Assembly: GCF_018336155.1 (NCBI RefSeq)
Contig: NZ_JAGYHF010000013.1
Span: 1 to 64,000 of the forward strand
Direction of reading: 5' to 3'
Length of the DNA stretch: 64,000 bases
DNA from: Pseudomonas rustica
GTDB taxonomy: Bacteria > Pseudomonadota > Gammaproteobacteria > Pseudomonadales > Pseudomonadaceae
Under the pieces are notes generated by a model, which was not told where the DNA came from, searched no databases, and saw only the letters and a program-made list of their open reading frames with translations. A program made the position numbers and the translations under genes. Shown piece by piece: positions 25,809-34,008 of the stretch (its first letter is position 1; each line of letters opens with the position of its first letter).

Positions 25809-26081
25809 GAAAACCTCCTTGTCCCAGCGTTTTCCCCCGTGGCAGGCGACTGACGGCACCACCGGAGTCTTGCGTGGTAAATACAGCTTTAAACCTTAGT
25901 AGCTATTTCGAAAGATGGCGGAAAACCCGCAGCGTGCGCAGTGTTTCTGCACGGCTTTATCCATTCAGCTGACTTTTTGATCCACAGCAATATTTGCCCG
26001 CCAGCGCCGCCGTAATCTGTCTTTGCTGGAAGACAGCCGTGCTGTGCGCACGTCACAGGCCTTGGGCCAAGGTGGCGACAA

Positions 26082-27665
26082 ATGAATAAAAAACGCATCG
26101 TCTGGGGGAGCATTCTCCTGGGGTTTCCGTGTGTCTTGCTTCCCGTATTGTTGATGGGTTATCTGGCCTGGGTACTCAATCTGCACGCCGCGCAACAACG
26201 TCTGGAAACCCTCGCGGCCGTCGCCTCCAGTCGGGCCAGCGGCACGTTCAACGAAGCTGCCAGCGCCCTCAAAACCATCGCCGGATCACACCTCGCGCCC
26301 TGCACACCCGAGAGCATCGACGAGATGCGCCTGCTGACCATCAACACCTTTTCAGTGAAGTCGGTCGGTTATGTCGAACAAGAGATTTATGCCTGCGGTT
26401 CCTGGGGCCCGGTCGGACACCACGCAACGCCATGGCCGGAGGACTTCACCACCACCGACGGCGTGCGCGTGTCGCTCGGTGTGCAGTCACGCATCGTCCC
26501 GGCCAAGCCGATGATGGCGCTGCAATACGCGGCGTTCAATGTGCTGGTCGACCCCGCACAATTTCTTCATGTGATGCTCGAAGAGGATATGCACCTGACG
26601 GTCGGCACCGCTGCCGGCCAGTTGGTCAGCGCCTCGCGACCGGGAGCGGAGCATTTTCTCAGCCGCGTGCACTCGGGTTCGCATTCGGCTCTCGACGGAG
26701 GTTACCTCTACACCCTCGTGCACAGCGGTGACTGGGTGGCGATTGCCGCGATCTCCCGGCATGAATTGATGCAGGGGCTGGTTCGCCGGGAAATGCTGCT
26801 GTTGCCCATCGGCGGTTTGCTCGCCGGCCTGCTGGTGTTGCTGATTGTGCGCCGCACACGCCAACGCCTGTCGCCGCTGGCCGAGCTGAAACTGGCGGTG
26901 CGTAATCGCGAATTCGTCGTTCACTATCAACCGATTGTCAGCCTCAGCGGTGGCGCCTGTGTCGGTGCCGAAGCCCTGGTGCGCTGGCAGCATCCCGACG
27001 GTTCGATGGTCTGCCCCGACGCGTTCATCCCGCTGGCCGAGCGCAGTGGCCTGATTCTGCCGATCACCGATCAAGTCATCGATTCAGTGATGCGCGACCT
27101 CGGCCCCTTGCTGGTCAAGGAGCGCAGCCTGCGCGTGGCGATCAACCTCGCCGCCAGGGACGTCAGCAGCGGGCGCTTCCTGCCCGGGCTGGAGGCTGCG
27201 CTGCACAAGGCTGGTGTGCAGCAAAATCAGATCTGGCTGGAAGCCACCGAACGCGGTTTCCTCGACATCGACGCCGCTCGCACCACGGTCAATCACGCCC
27301 GCGAACTGGGTTATCTGGCCGCGATCGACGACTTCGGCACCGGATTCTCCAGCCTGCAACACCTGCAACGGCTGCCGCTGGACGTGCTGAAAATCGACAA
27401 ATCGTTTGTCGACAACATTGAACAGGATGCAGCGACCGGATCGGTCACCGGCCACATCATTGAGATGGCCAAGAGTCTGCAATTGAAGATCGTCGCCGAA
27501 GGCATCGAAACCGAGGCACAACGGGATTACTTGCGCGCCAATGGTGTGCACTTCGGTCAGGGCTGGCTGTTTGGCAAAGCGATGCCGGTTGAGGATTTTT
27601 TGCGCTTTCAACACGCGCGGGCAAACGTGGTCAGCGACCACGCTGCGCTGGAGTCGACCGTGTGA
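26082..27665 (+). CDS. Cyclic-di-GMP phosphodiesterase with CSS-like sensor and EAL domain
   Basis: A 527-residue inner-membrane protein. One helix at about residues 8-30 and another at about 245-265 enclose a periplasmic sensor of the CSS type; its two cysteines are in LAPCTPESID and YACGSWGP, so the name-giving motif is degenerate (CGS). The EAL domain (about 275-515) has EALVRW, DDFGTGFSSLQHL, LKIDKSFV and VAEGIETEAQ, so the metal- and substrate-binding residues appear intact and c-di-GMP hydrolysis is expected. Related proteins are controlled by periplasmic disulfide state. It is divergent from the autotransporter gene across a 273-base gap. Confidence 0.9.
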   Translation: MNKKRIVWGSILLGFPCVLLPVLLMGYLAWVLNLHAAQQRLETLAAVASSRASGTFNEAASALKTIAGSHLAPCTPESIDEMRLLTINTFSVKSVGYVEQEIYACGSWGPVGHHATPWPEDFTTTDGVRVSLGVQSRIVPAKPMMALQYAAFNVLVDPAQFLHVMLEEDMHLTVGTAAGQLVSASRPGAEHFLSRVHSGSHSALDGGYLYTLVHSGDWVAIAAISRHELMQGLVRREMLLLPIGGLLAGLLVLLIVRRTRQRLSPLAELKLAVRNREFVVHYQPIVSLSGGACVGAEALVRWQHPDGSMVCPDAFIPLAERSGLILPITDQVIDSVMRDLGPLLVKERSLRVAINLAARDVSSGRFLPGLEAALHKAGVQQNQIWLEATERGFLDIDAARTTVNHARELGYLAAIDDFGTGFSSLQHLQRLPLDVLKIDKSFVDNIEQDAATGSVTGHIIEMAKSLQLKIVAEGIETEAQRDYLRANGVHFGQGWLFGKAMPVEDFLRFQHARANVVSDHAALESTV

Positions 27666-27739
27666 ACAGGCATTCCACAAAATAAATGAACCCAGCGCAC
27701 CTCTTGCCACCTAACGCATAGACCATCAGGAGGTAGCCA

Positions 27740-27955
27740 ATGCATATCGAAACCGTGTGGATCGTACTGGCGGCAGTTCTTCTGCTTATCGAGCTTTGGG
27801 CCATCAATCGGGTGCGCAAAAGCGAGGGGAAATCGAGTACCAAGGGCGTGTGGATCGTGCTGATCGTGTTTGTGCCGTTGTTCGGTTTGATTGCCTGGGC
27901 GTTGGCGGGGCCCAAGCACATTACCCATGGCGCGACCTCTAATTCCAGCCGCTAA
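27740..27955 (+). CDS. Small membrane protein with PLDc_N domain (71 aa)
   Basis: A 71-residue protein with two membrane helices: IVLAAVLLLIELWAI near the N-terminus and WIVLIVFVPLFGLIAWALAGP after a basic loop. The sequence VFVPLFGLIAWALAGP is the signature of the phospholipase-D-nuclease N-terminal domain, which also occurs as a stand-alone envelope protein. AGGAGG precedes the ATG. It is followed by an 11-bp perfect hairpin shared with a convergent lipoprotein gene. Confidence 0.85.
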   Translation: MHIETVWIVLAAVLLLIELWAINRVRKSEGKSSTKGVWIVLIVFVPLFGLIAWALAGPKHITHGATSNSSR

Positions 27956-27964
27956 ACCGATAGA

Positions 27965-27990
27965 GGGTGAGGGAGATTGCTCCCTCACCC
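27965..27990. terminator. Hairpin between convergent small membrane and lipoprotein genes
   Basis: An 11-bp perfect stem GGGTGAGGGAG / CTCCCTCACCC with a 4-base loop. Neither side has a strong T-run, so it may work as a bidirectional pause or RNA-stabilising end rather than a canonical terminator. Confidence 0.6.
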
Positions 27991-27997
27991 ATCGGGT

Positions 27998-28147
27998 TCA
28001 TTTACTGTCTTCAGGCTTGTCCTGCTGTATTTGCAATGACGCTTTGCTCTTGTCGCCTTCCTTGTTGGGAGCATCGTTGGAACCCTCGTAACAACCTTGC
28101 AGCAGCATCACGCTGCAGATCCCCAGACACGCGCAGATTTTCTTCAT
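27998..28147 (-). CDS. Tiny lipoprotein (49 aa)
   Basis: A 49-codon ORF with a near-ideal AGGAGA seven bases before the ATG. The first 18 residues are a lipoprotein signal (MKKICACLGI, then VMLLQGC) with the lipobox LQGC and lipidated Cys-19. The mature part is about 31 residues, hydrophilic and rich in Lys, Asp and Gln, and looks disordered. It has three extra cysteines within the signal. Gene prediction by length would miss it. It diverges from the FAD oxidoreductase gene and converges on the PLDc_N gene. Function unknown. Confidence 0.75.
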   Translation of the reverse strand: MKKICACLGICSVMLLQGCYEGSNDAPNKEGDKSKASLQIQQDKPEDSK

Positions 28148-28271
28148 GATCGTCTCCTGAACACTGAATTTGCCATCGCCGCGAATGTGCGCGCGATGCG
28201 TTGCCTCTGTGGGTGGACGCTACAATCACCCATCAGTTCGAACTTTTTTCGCTGCGTACAGGGACGTTGAA

Positions 28272-29324
28272 ATGGGAAATGGAGCAGCAGGCAAACGCGT
28301 CGTGGTGATCGGCGCGGGCATTGTGGGTGCGTCCGTGGCTTATCACTTGGCGGGCAAAGGCGCAAAAGTCATCGTGATAGAGGCTGGGGAAATTGCCAGC
28401 GGCGTGACTGGACATTCGTTCGCGTGGCTCAACACGACACATTCCGGGCCTGATCCCATCGCGCCGTTACGCAGCGCCGCCATCGCCGAATATCATCGGC
28501 TCGAAGCCGAGTTGCCCGACCTGAACGTGCAGTGGACTGGCGCTCTGACGTACGGCGCGGGCCTCCCGTGTTCGGCATCGCGGCTGAATCGGGATGATAT
28601 CCGACGTCTTGAACCCAAACTGAAAAATCCACCAGAGCAGGCGAGCTATAGAGCCGAAGAAGGCGCAGTTGATGCTGTGCAAGTGACTCACGCACTGCTC
28701 TCCGGCGCCAAGACTCACGGGGCGACAGTGCTGACTCACACCCGAGTGCTTGGCTTTATTTCCCGCGATTCAACCGTTATCGGCGTTAAAACGGAAACAG
28801 GCACAGTCCATGCCGATGTAGTGGTGCTGGCCGCCGGCACAGCGATCCCGGCGCTGGCGGCGATGCTCAACGTTGCGTTGCCGGTGGACGCATCACCCGC
28901 CATTTTCATTCGCTACAAGACTCAGCCCAGCCTTGTGAACGGCGTCATCTCCAACTCCGCGATGGAAGTTCGGCAGCGCGTCGACGGCACGTTGCTGGCG
29001 GCGGAAGATTATTTGGGAGAAGCCTTCGGAAACCAGCCAGCGCAGATTGCGTTGCGCACAGCCAAAGGCATTCAAAGCGAGTTGGACGGGGTTATTTCTA
29101 TTGAGCCGGACGGCGTTTTCGTCGGCCTTCGACCCATGCCTGTCGATGGCGTCCCCATCGTTGGATTCTTGCCGAATATCAACGGCGTCTATGTTTGCGC
29201 GATGCATCCGGGGGTGACACTCGCCGCCATCGTCGGCCGACTAGCGAGTGAAGAGATCGGCGAGGGCCGCGTATCGGCGGCACTTGAGGCGTGCCGCCCC
29301 GATCGGTTCTGCCGCTCAAGCTAA
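28272..29324 (+). CDS. FAD-dependent amino acid oxidoreductase (DAO family)
   Basis: A 350-residue flavoprotein. The N-terminal Rossmann motif GAGIVGASVAYHLA, then VIEAGEIASGVTGHSFAWLN, identifies the DAO/glycine-oxidase-like family, and the C-terminal GVYVCAMHPGVTLAAIVGRL is its second FAD segment. It should oxidise an amino or imino acid; the substrate is unknown. The ATG at 28272 has AGGGA upstream; an extension to 28170 has no homology. It ends 9 bases inside the convergent trmK gene. Confidence 0.86.
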   Translation: MGNGAAGKRVVVIGAGIVGASVAYHLAGKGAKVIVIEAGEIASGVTGHSFAWLNTTHSGPDPIAPLRSAAIAEYHRLEAELPDLNVQWTGALTYGAGLPCSASRLNRDDIRRLEPKLKNPPEQASYRAEEGAVDAVQVTHALLSGAKTHGATVLTHTRVLGFISRDSTVIGVKTETGTVHADVVVLAAGTAIPALAAMLNVALPVDASPAIFIRYKTQPSLVNGVISNSAMEVRQRVDGTLLAAEDYLGEAFGNQPAQIALRTAKGIQSELDGVISIEPDGVFVGLRPMPVDGVPIVGFLPNINGVYVCAMHPGVTLAAIVGRLASEEIGEGRVSAALEACRPDRFCRSS

Positions 29325-30011
29325 CAGTTCAGCGATCCAGCGCACCTGCCGAGCGGTGTCCTGCACTTTCGCCTCAGGCACTGCATCGCGCGCGTGGGCG
29401 AACTGCGCCAGTGTTTTCTGTTTGTACTTCAACTTGCGCTGCCACTTACTCAGAAACGCCGCGCTGCGGGCGCGCATTTGCAAGGGACCGAAATACAGTT
29501 CTTCGTCGGTGTAAGCCACTGGCCCGGCACGCTCGGCGACGATGATTTCGTAGTAGAAACGGTTTTCGTGCAGCAACTCTTCACAGCGGATGGTGTAGCC
29601 GTTGTCCATCAACCACTGACGCAGCGGCTGCTCGCCGCCGTTGGGTTGCAGGATCAAACGCTCTTCGCCGCTCAGATGGGTTTTACCGCTGTCGAGGATG
29701 TCGCGAATCGTCTCGCCGCCCATGCCACAAATGGTCAGCGCAGTGATCGCGTCGCCCGGTTTGATCGCCGCCAGACCGTTGGCATGGCGCACGGTGATGT
29801 GTTGCTCAAGATCGTTTTCGCGCACGGTGCGTTCAGCGGCGCGAAACGGCGTCAACGCGACCTCCCCCGCCACCGCCGAGGTGATCGCGCCACGGCGCAT
29901 CAACGCCACCGGCAAATAGCCGTGATCAGAGCCGATATCGGCCAGGCGTGCGCCCGCCGGCACGTGCGTAGCCACGCGTTCCAGGCGCTGGGACAAGGTG
30001 TTGTGGTTCAA
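29316..30011 (-). CDS. trmK: tRNA (adenine-N1)-methyltransferase, TrmK family
   Basis: A 231-residue SAM-dependent methyltransferase of the TrmK/COG2384 family, which methylates A22 of tRNA in Bacillus. Motif I is DIGSDHGYLPVALM (about residues 25-38), then the second strand AGEVALTPFRAAE and the catalytic-region ICGMGGETIRDIL; the C-terminus is basic and helical (FLSKWQRKLKYKQK). The frame stays open far upstream to 30308, but AAGGAG at seven bases supports a TTG start at 30011, giving the expected short N-terminus LNHNTLSQRLE. The actual role in Pseudomonas is inferred from family. Confidence 0.88.
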   Translation of the reverse strand: MNHNTLSQRLERVATHVPAGARLADIGSDHGYLPVALMRRGAITSAVAGEVALTPFRAAERTVRENDLEQHITVRHANGLAAIKPGDAITALTICGMGGETIRDILDSGKTHLSGEERLILQPNGGEQPLRQWLMDNGYTIRCEELLHENRFYYEIIVAERAGPVAYTDEELYFGPLQMRARSAAFLSKWQRKLKYKQKTLAQFAHARDAVPEAKVQDTARQVRWIAELLA

Positions 30012-30200
30012 CAAAAGACTCCTTCGAGCGACGGCTTTTGGCGGTTTGCGACCCTTCGCGAAGGTGTGGCAGCCAGTCAAACGGCGGAGTTTGCCCAACG
30101 GTTGCGGACATCTCAAGCGAATCGTCTGGCGGTTGCGCCGCAGGTGTCGGTGGTTCGGCTTCGTCGGAAGCGGCGGATTTCGCGGTGGCCCGACTGGCCC

Positions 30201-30270
30201 CTTCGCGAGCAAGCCCGCTCCCACAGGGGAACGCATTTCAAACTGTAGGAGTGAGCCTGCTCGCGATAGC
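30201..30270. repeat. REPIN, arms in inverted order
   Basis: CTTCGCGAGCAAGCCCGCTCCCACA faces GTAGGAGTGAGCCTGCTCGCG. It lies between the Lrp gene end and trmK, upstream of the trmK start. Confidence 0.8.
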
Positions 30271-30288
30271 TTTTTCAGCCGCGCCGCA

Positions 30289-30771
30289 TCAACCCGCCGG
30301 CACCTCAAGCCCGACCTTCACCCGATCCAGCGCCACAATGGTTTTGAACCACGTTACGTTGGTGTTCTCGGCAAACAATCGCCGCGCCAGCGCCTGATAT
30401 TCCTGCATGCTGGCAACCGTCAGCACCAAGACAAAATCCACTTCGCCAGTGACGTAGTAGCACTGCTGAACCTCGGGCACCCGGAAGTGCGCCTTCATTG
30501 CCTCCAGCGCCTCAATGCTGGTTCGCTCGGCCATCACTTCAACAATGATGGTGATCGGGCGACCCACCGCATTCGGATCGACAACCGCGACATTGCCGGT
30601 GATCACGCCCGCCTCTTCCATCCGCTTGATGCGGCGCTGAACCGCCGCCGTGGACAGATTGACCTGCTCGGCCATCAGGCGCAGCGGCATGGCGTTGTCG
30701 CGCTGGACGAGTTCGAGGATGGCGCGGTCGAATTTATCCAGTGATTGGGGTGCAGCGGCGCTTTTAACCAT
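30289..30771 (-). CDS. Lrp/AsnC-family transcriptional regulator
   Basis: A 160-residue regulator. The HTH lies at residues about 8-60 (LDKFDRAILELVQRDNAMPL, then LSTAAVQRRIKRMEEAGVI), followed by the RAM ligand-binding domain (HFRVPEVQQCYYVTGEVDFVLVLTVASMQEYQ). The start at 30771 precedes the HTH correctly; the frame is open to 31176 but that part is antisense to the permease. It diverges from the LctP-type permease gene across a palindrome at 30782, so it probably regulates that permease, and its effector is likely an amino acid or small acid. Confidence 0.88.
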   Translation of the reverse strand: MVKSAAAPQSLDKFDRAILELVQRDNAMPLRLMAEQVNLSTAAVQRRIKRMEEAGVITGNVAVVDPNAVGRPITIIVEVMAERTSIEALEAMKAHFRVPEVQQCYYVTGEVDFVLVLTVASMQEYQALARRLFAENTNVTWFKTIVALDRVKVGLEVPAG

Positions 30772-30781
30772 GTCAGGCTCG

Positions 30782-30796
30782 CGAGAAAATTTCTCG
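30782..30796. promoter_or_regulatory. Palindromic candidate operator CGAGAAAATTTCTCG
   Basis: A perfect 7-bp inverted repeat with one central base, 10 bases upstream of the Lrp start codon and 108 bases before the divergent permease ATG. Its 15-bp size and A/T-rich core fit Lrp-family sites, so autoregulation and control of the permease are likely. Confidence 0.5.
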
Positions 30797-30903
30797 AAAA
30801 CTAGCAGAAAACTGCGCACCTTTATCCAGTCGTGCGAAATATTATCTTGCTCGCAGTCGGCATTCGCCGGCTGATCGAGAATTTGCACAGGGTAATGTTG
30901 GCC

Positions 30904-32352
30904 ATGGACGCACTGTTTCATCTCTCCCCTGTTTTGCTGGTGACCGCCATGTTGGTCGTGCTGCGCCGGCCTCCGGTTCAGGCCGCTGTCGCTGGCACGC
31001 TGCTGGTGATGGTGCTCTGGATTGCAGGCGCAGCTGATGCCTGGCAATCGAGCAGCCTGCTGGCCGCCGCTCAAGACACCGCCGTGTTGTTCGCCAGCAC
31101 TGCATTCGTGATTGTGCCGGGGCTGGCGTTTGTGATGGTGATCGAGCGGCTGGGCGTCAATTTGGCCGTCAGCCAATGGGTGCGTTCGCTGGGACTGGGG
31201 CGCGGCGATCAGGTGGTGTTTATCGTGCTCGGGCTGGCGCCATTGCTGGAGGCGATGACCGGTTTCGGTGTGTCGCTGATTGCGACGGTGCCGCTGCTGT
31301 TAAGTCTATTCGAACGCCGGGTTGCCTTGCGCATTGCGCTCACCGGGATGGCGATCATGCCGTGGGGCACATTGGGCCTGGCCTCGGTAATCGGTGCTTC
31401 GCTGGCGCATCTGGATGCCGCCGCACTGGCGCAGACGTCGGCGCTGACCAGTGCGCTGGTTTTCCTCGGATTGGCAGCGTTGGCGTTGTATCTGGCGGGT
31501 GCGCGGCAATGGCAGGAATGGCGGGCGCTGGGCGCGTTTTGGCTGCTGTTCATCATCGTGCTGTATGTCACCAGTCGCTGGCTGGGGCCGGAAGTCGCCG
31601 GTGTTGCCGCAGGTCTGGTGACGGCGACCGCTGCACTGTCTGCCGGACTATGGCGACGGTCTCGCAACACGAGCGAACGCGATGAGCTGCATTGGCCGCG
31701 GCAGGCTTGGCCGTATCTGTTGTTGATCGTCAGCATCGTCGCGCTGAAAGTGTTGTGGGCAATCACTGATTGGCAAAATCACTGGGTGGTACAAGGTGCT
31801 CAGGTCAGCTGGAAACCATTGGCGTCACCCGGTGTGGCACTGATTCTGGTGTTGATCGGGTTAGGCTTTCACACGCGAAAAAACGTTACCGACAGCGGCA
31901 TGCTGAGCGGATTGGCTGCGCGCGCCGAACGGCCGTTGCTGACGATTTTCTTCTTTCTGGCGATGTCGCAGATGATGGTCAAAGCGGGTTTTCTCGCGGG
32001 CCTGATGCAATTGCTCTCAGGTCTATCGCCCAGCGCCGCGACCTCGCTGGTTGCACTGTTGGGTGCGCTGTCAGGCTACATGACCGGGTCGAACGTCGGC
32101 GGCAACGCGATCTTCATGCCCGCCATCGCGATGCTGCCCGAGTCTTCGCGTCTGTTGTTGGCAGCGGTACAAAACAGCGCAGCCGGGCATGCGGCATTGG
32201 GCTCGCTGTCGATCGTCATGTTGATTTTGGGGTTAGCCAAAACACAGGCCAAAGAAGAGAGTGAACTGGTCAGGTTTGGCTTTGCGCTGGTGTGTCTGAA
32301 TACGGCACTGGTCGCTTTGGCTGCCGGGGTGTTGAGTGTGTGGATTGGATAG
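30904..32352 (+). CDS. LctP-family permease (lactate/glycolate type)
   Basis: A 482-residue inner-membrane transporter with about 12-13 helices. Features of the L-lactate permease family are GLAPLLEAMTGFGVSLIATVPLL, IMPWGTLGLASVIGAS and GALSGYMTGSNVGGNAIFMPA near the C-terminus. It is somewhat shorter than the usual ~550-residue LctP, and no lactate dehydrogenase genes are near, so the substrate (lactate, glycolate or another short acid) is open. Two ATGs compete (30895 and 30904); the second is further from AGGG and preferred. Divergently paired with the Lrp regulator. Confidence 0.85.
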   Translation: MDALFHLSPVLLVTAMLVVLRRPPVQAAVAGTLLVMVLWIAGAADAWQSSSLLAAAQDTAVLFASTAFVIVPGLAFVMVIERLGVNLAVSQWVRSLGLGRGDQVVFIVLGLAPLLEAMTGFGVSLIATVPLLLSLFERRVALRIALTGMAIMPWGTLGLASVIGASLAHLDAAALAQTSALTSALVFLGLAALALYLAGARQWQEWRALGAFWLLFIIVLYVTSRWLGPEVAGVAAGLVTATAALSAGLWRRSRNTSERDELHWPRQAWPYLLLIVSIVALKVLWAITDWQNHWVVQGAQVSWKPLASPGVALILVLIGLGFHTRKNVTDSGMLSGLAARAERPLLTIFFFLAMSQMMVKAGFLAGLMQLLSGLSPSAATSLVALLGALSGYMTGSNVGGNAIFMPAIAMLPESSRLLLAAVQNSAAGHAALGSLSIVMLILGLAKTQAKEESELVRFGFALVCLNTALVALAAGVLSVWIG

Positions 32353-32403
32353 CGATTCGAGATAAACTCGCGACGAAATATCCAACGAAACGGAATTCAC
32401 CTC

Positions 32404-32826
32404 ATGTTCAAACGCAACACGCTCGTCCCGGAATTGATGGTCACTGACCTGCCGGATAGCCTGAATTTCTGGGTCTCCTGCCTGGGGTTCAGCATCGCCT
32501 ACCAACGCCCGGAACACGGCTTTGCGTATCTGGATCTCAATGGCGCCCAAGTCATGCTGGAGCAAGTCGATCCGCAGGCGGGTCAATGGCTGACCGCGCC
32601 GTTGAGCAAGCCGTTTGGCAGAGGTATCAACCTGCAGATTGATGTTGTGGCAGTCGCCCCCGTCATCGAGAAACTGGGTCATGCCGGGATTGCGCTGTAC
32701 CGCGAGTGCAAGGACACGTGGTACCGGGCGGCGGAAGTCGAGGTGGGTCAGCGCGAGTTTATTGTTCAGGATCCGGACGGGTATCTGGTGAGGCTGGTGG
32801 AGCGGTTGGGTGAGCGGGCAGTTTGA
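32404..32826 (+). CDS. VOC-family (glyoxalase/bleomycin-resistance) protein
   Basis: A 140-residue protein of the vicinal-oxygen-chelate fold. Two beta-alpha-beta-beta-beta halves are visible, with PELMVTDLPDSLNFWVSCLGFSI starting the first and QREFIVQDPDGYLVRLVERLG ending the second; the latter contains the metal-ligand-like DPDGYLVRL motif. It resembles bleomycin-resistance-type binding proteins. No substrate can be assigned. It has no operon partners. Confidence 0.87.
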   Translation: MFKRNTLVPELMVTDLPDSLNFWVSCLGFSIAYQRPEHGFAYLDLNGAQVMLEQVDPQAGQWLTAPLSKPFGRGINLQIDVVAVAPVIEKLGHAGIALYRECKDTWYRAAEVEVGQREFIVQDPDGYLVRLVERLGERAV

Positions 32827-32856
32827 ACGCAGGTACCTCAATCAACGCTGATCCCT

Positions 32857-32948
32857 TGTAGGAGCCGAGCTTGCTCGCGAAGGCGGCGTAACTGTCGATA
32901 GAAATGTTGAATGTGCCGGCCTCTTCGCGAGCAAGCTCGGCTCCCACA
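32857..32948. repeat. REPIN (GTAGGAGCCGAGCTTGCTCGC type)
   Basis: Inverted arms around about 40 bp, between the VOC and barstar genes. Confidence 0.85.
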
Positions 32949-33005
32949 GGATAGGTGATAAACAATGCTGTCCCGTTCACTTCCGCGATCCGAGTTCAGG
33001 TGCTG

Positions 33006-33296
33006 ATGATGCCTAGAGCACAGACTGTAAACATTGATTTGAGTGAAGTGACGAGTTCCGCCGAACTTCACGCGTTGCTGCGCGAAAGCCTGGGTTTCCC
33101 TGATTGGTACGGCTGTAACTGGGATGCTTTCTGGGACGCGATCACTGGGCTGGTTGAAATGCCGCTCAAGCTGCAGATTTCAGGATGGCAGGCGTTCTCC
33201 AGCCACTTGCCTAGGGATGCGCGGCTGATGCAAAAATGCCTCGAGCAGATGACGACCGAGTTCCCGGAGCAGGCCGCCACTGTCGTGTTTGACTAA
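33006..33296 (+). CDS. Barstar-family ribonuclease inhibitor
   Basis: A 96-residue protein of the barstar fold, which in Bacillus inhibits the RNase barnase. The family region is ELHALLRESLGFPDWYGCNWDAFWDAITG, containing the Tyr-Gly-x-Asn-Trp-Asp-Ala-Phe-Trp core typical of barstars, then PLKLQISGWQAF. AGG lies five bases before the ATG at 33006. No barnase-like toxin gene is next to it, so it may protect against an external or unlinked RNase, or have another role as in YhcO-type proteins. Confidence 0.87.
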   Translation: MMPRAQTVNIDLSEVTSSAELHALLRESLGFPDWYGCNWDAFWDAITGLVEMPLKLQISGWQAFSSHLPRDARLMQKCLEQMTTEFPEQAATVVFD

Positions 33297-33324
33297 AGTA
33301 CGGCCTGTCCCCCATCTCCCCTCG

Positions 33325-33792
33325 CTAATCAAAAGCCCCGTTGAGTACTTCGTAGATGAGACCCGTCGCCAACGCGACGAGGATCAGATCCGTGCCCGCT
33401 TGCTGCCATTCATAGCCGTCGTAATGCGGCAGATGGCCGACGAGTCGTCCATCCAGTTTCTTCGCGATCCCCGGTGGCAGGGGCTTGCCGCGTGCGAGGT
33501 TTTTCTGGATCCCGGGCGGCAACGACGGCCCCGGGCTCCAGTAATCGCGATAGCCACCGACAATGCCGAGCACGTTGCCGCGGTCGATGCTTGGGCCATT
33601 GCCCCAGTCGCCACCGGACTTCTTGCCCTTGTTGCCGTGCCCGTCCTGTCCACCCTGGTTCTGCACGTTTTGCGAGTTGCCTTTACCGTTGCCCTGGCCC
33701 TTTCCGTTACCGGGATCGGCCAGCGCGGCGGTAGAACCGACAATCAGCGCGACGCATGAAAGCATTGCAATCGTTGAGCGTAATCTGAACAT
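33325..33792 (-). CDS. CigR-like exported protein (anti-virulence regulator family)
   Basis: A 155-residue protein with a signal peptide (to about residue 25, AALA|DPG). A Gly/Asn/Lys/Gln-rich low-complexity stretch follows (repeats of GNGKG-type), then a conserved C-terminal block with PPGIQKNLARGKPLPPGIAKKL and LPHYDGYEWQQAGTDLILVALATGLIYEVL, typical of the CigR/RcnB-like family. In Salmonella CigR is linked to virulence, but a function in Pseudomonas is not established. It is convergent with the barstar gene, about 28 bases apart. Confidence 0.82.
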   Translation of the reverse strand: MFRLRSTIAMLSCVALIVGSTAALADPGNGKGQGNGKGNSQNVQNQGGQDGHGNKGKKSGGDWGNGPSIDRGNVLGIVGGYRDYWSPGPSLPPGIQKNLARGKPLPPGIAKKLDGRLVGHLPHYDGYEWQQAGTDLILVALATGLIYEVLNGAFD

Positions 33793-34008
33793 GAGAGGTT
33801 CCTACATGGTTGCGTGCTCCTGTGAATTCCGGACGCTGCACGTTCAGCTTAGATGATTGAACGGACACAAGTTCAGGAGGCGACTGCACAGCGATTTGAC
33901 GTCCCTGACCCAGCTTCTGGCTGTCGATTAAAAACCCTCCTGCCCCCATGGATCCGTCTACGCTCATTCCATTCCCCCAACAGCGCCCCCGCATCCGGAG
34001 CCACCGAC

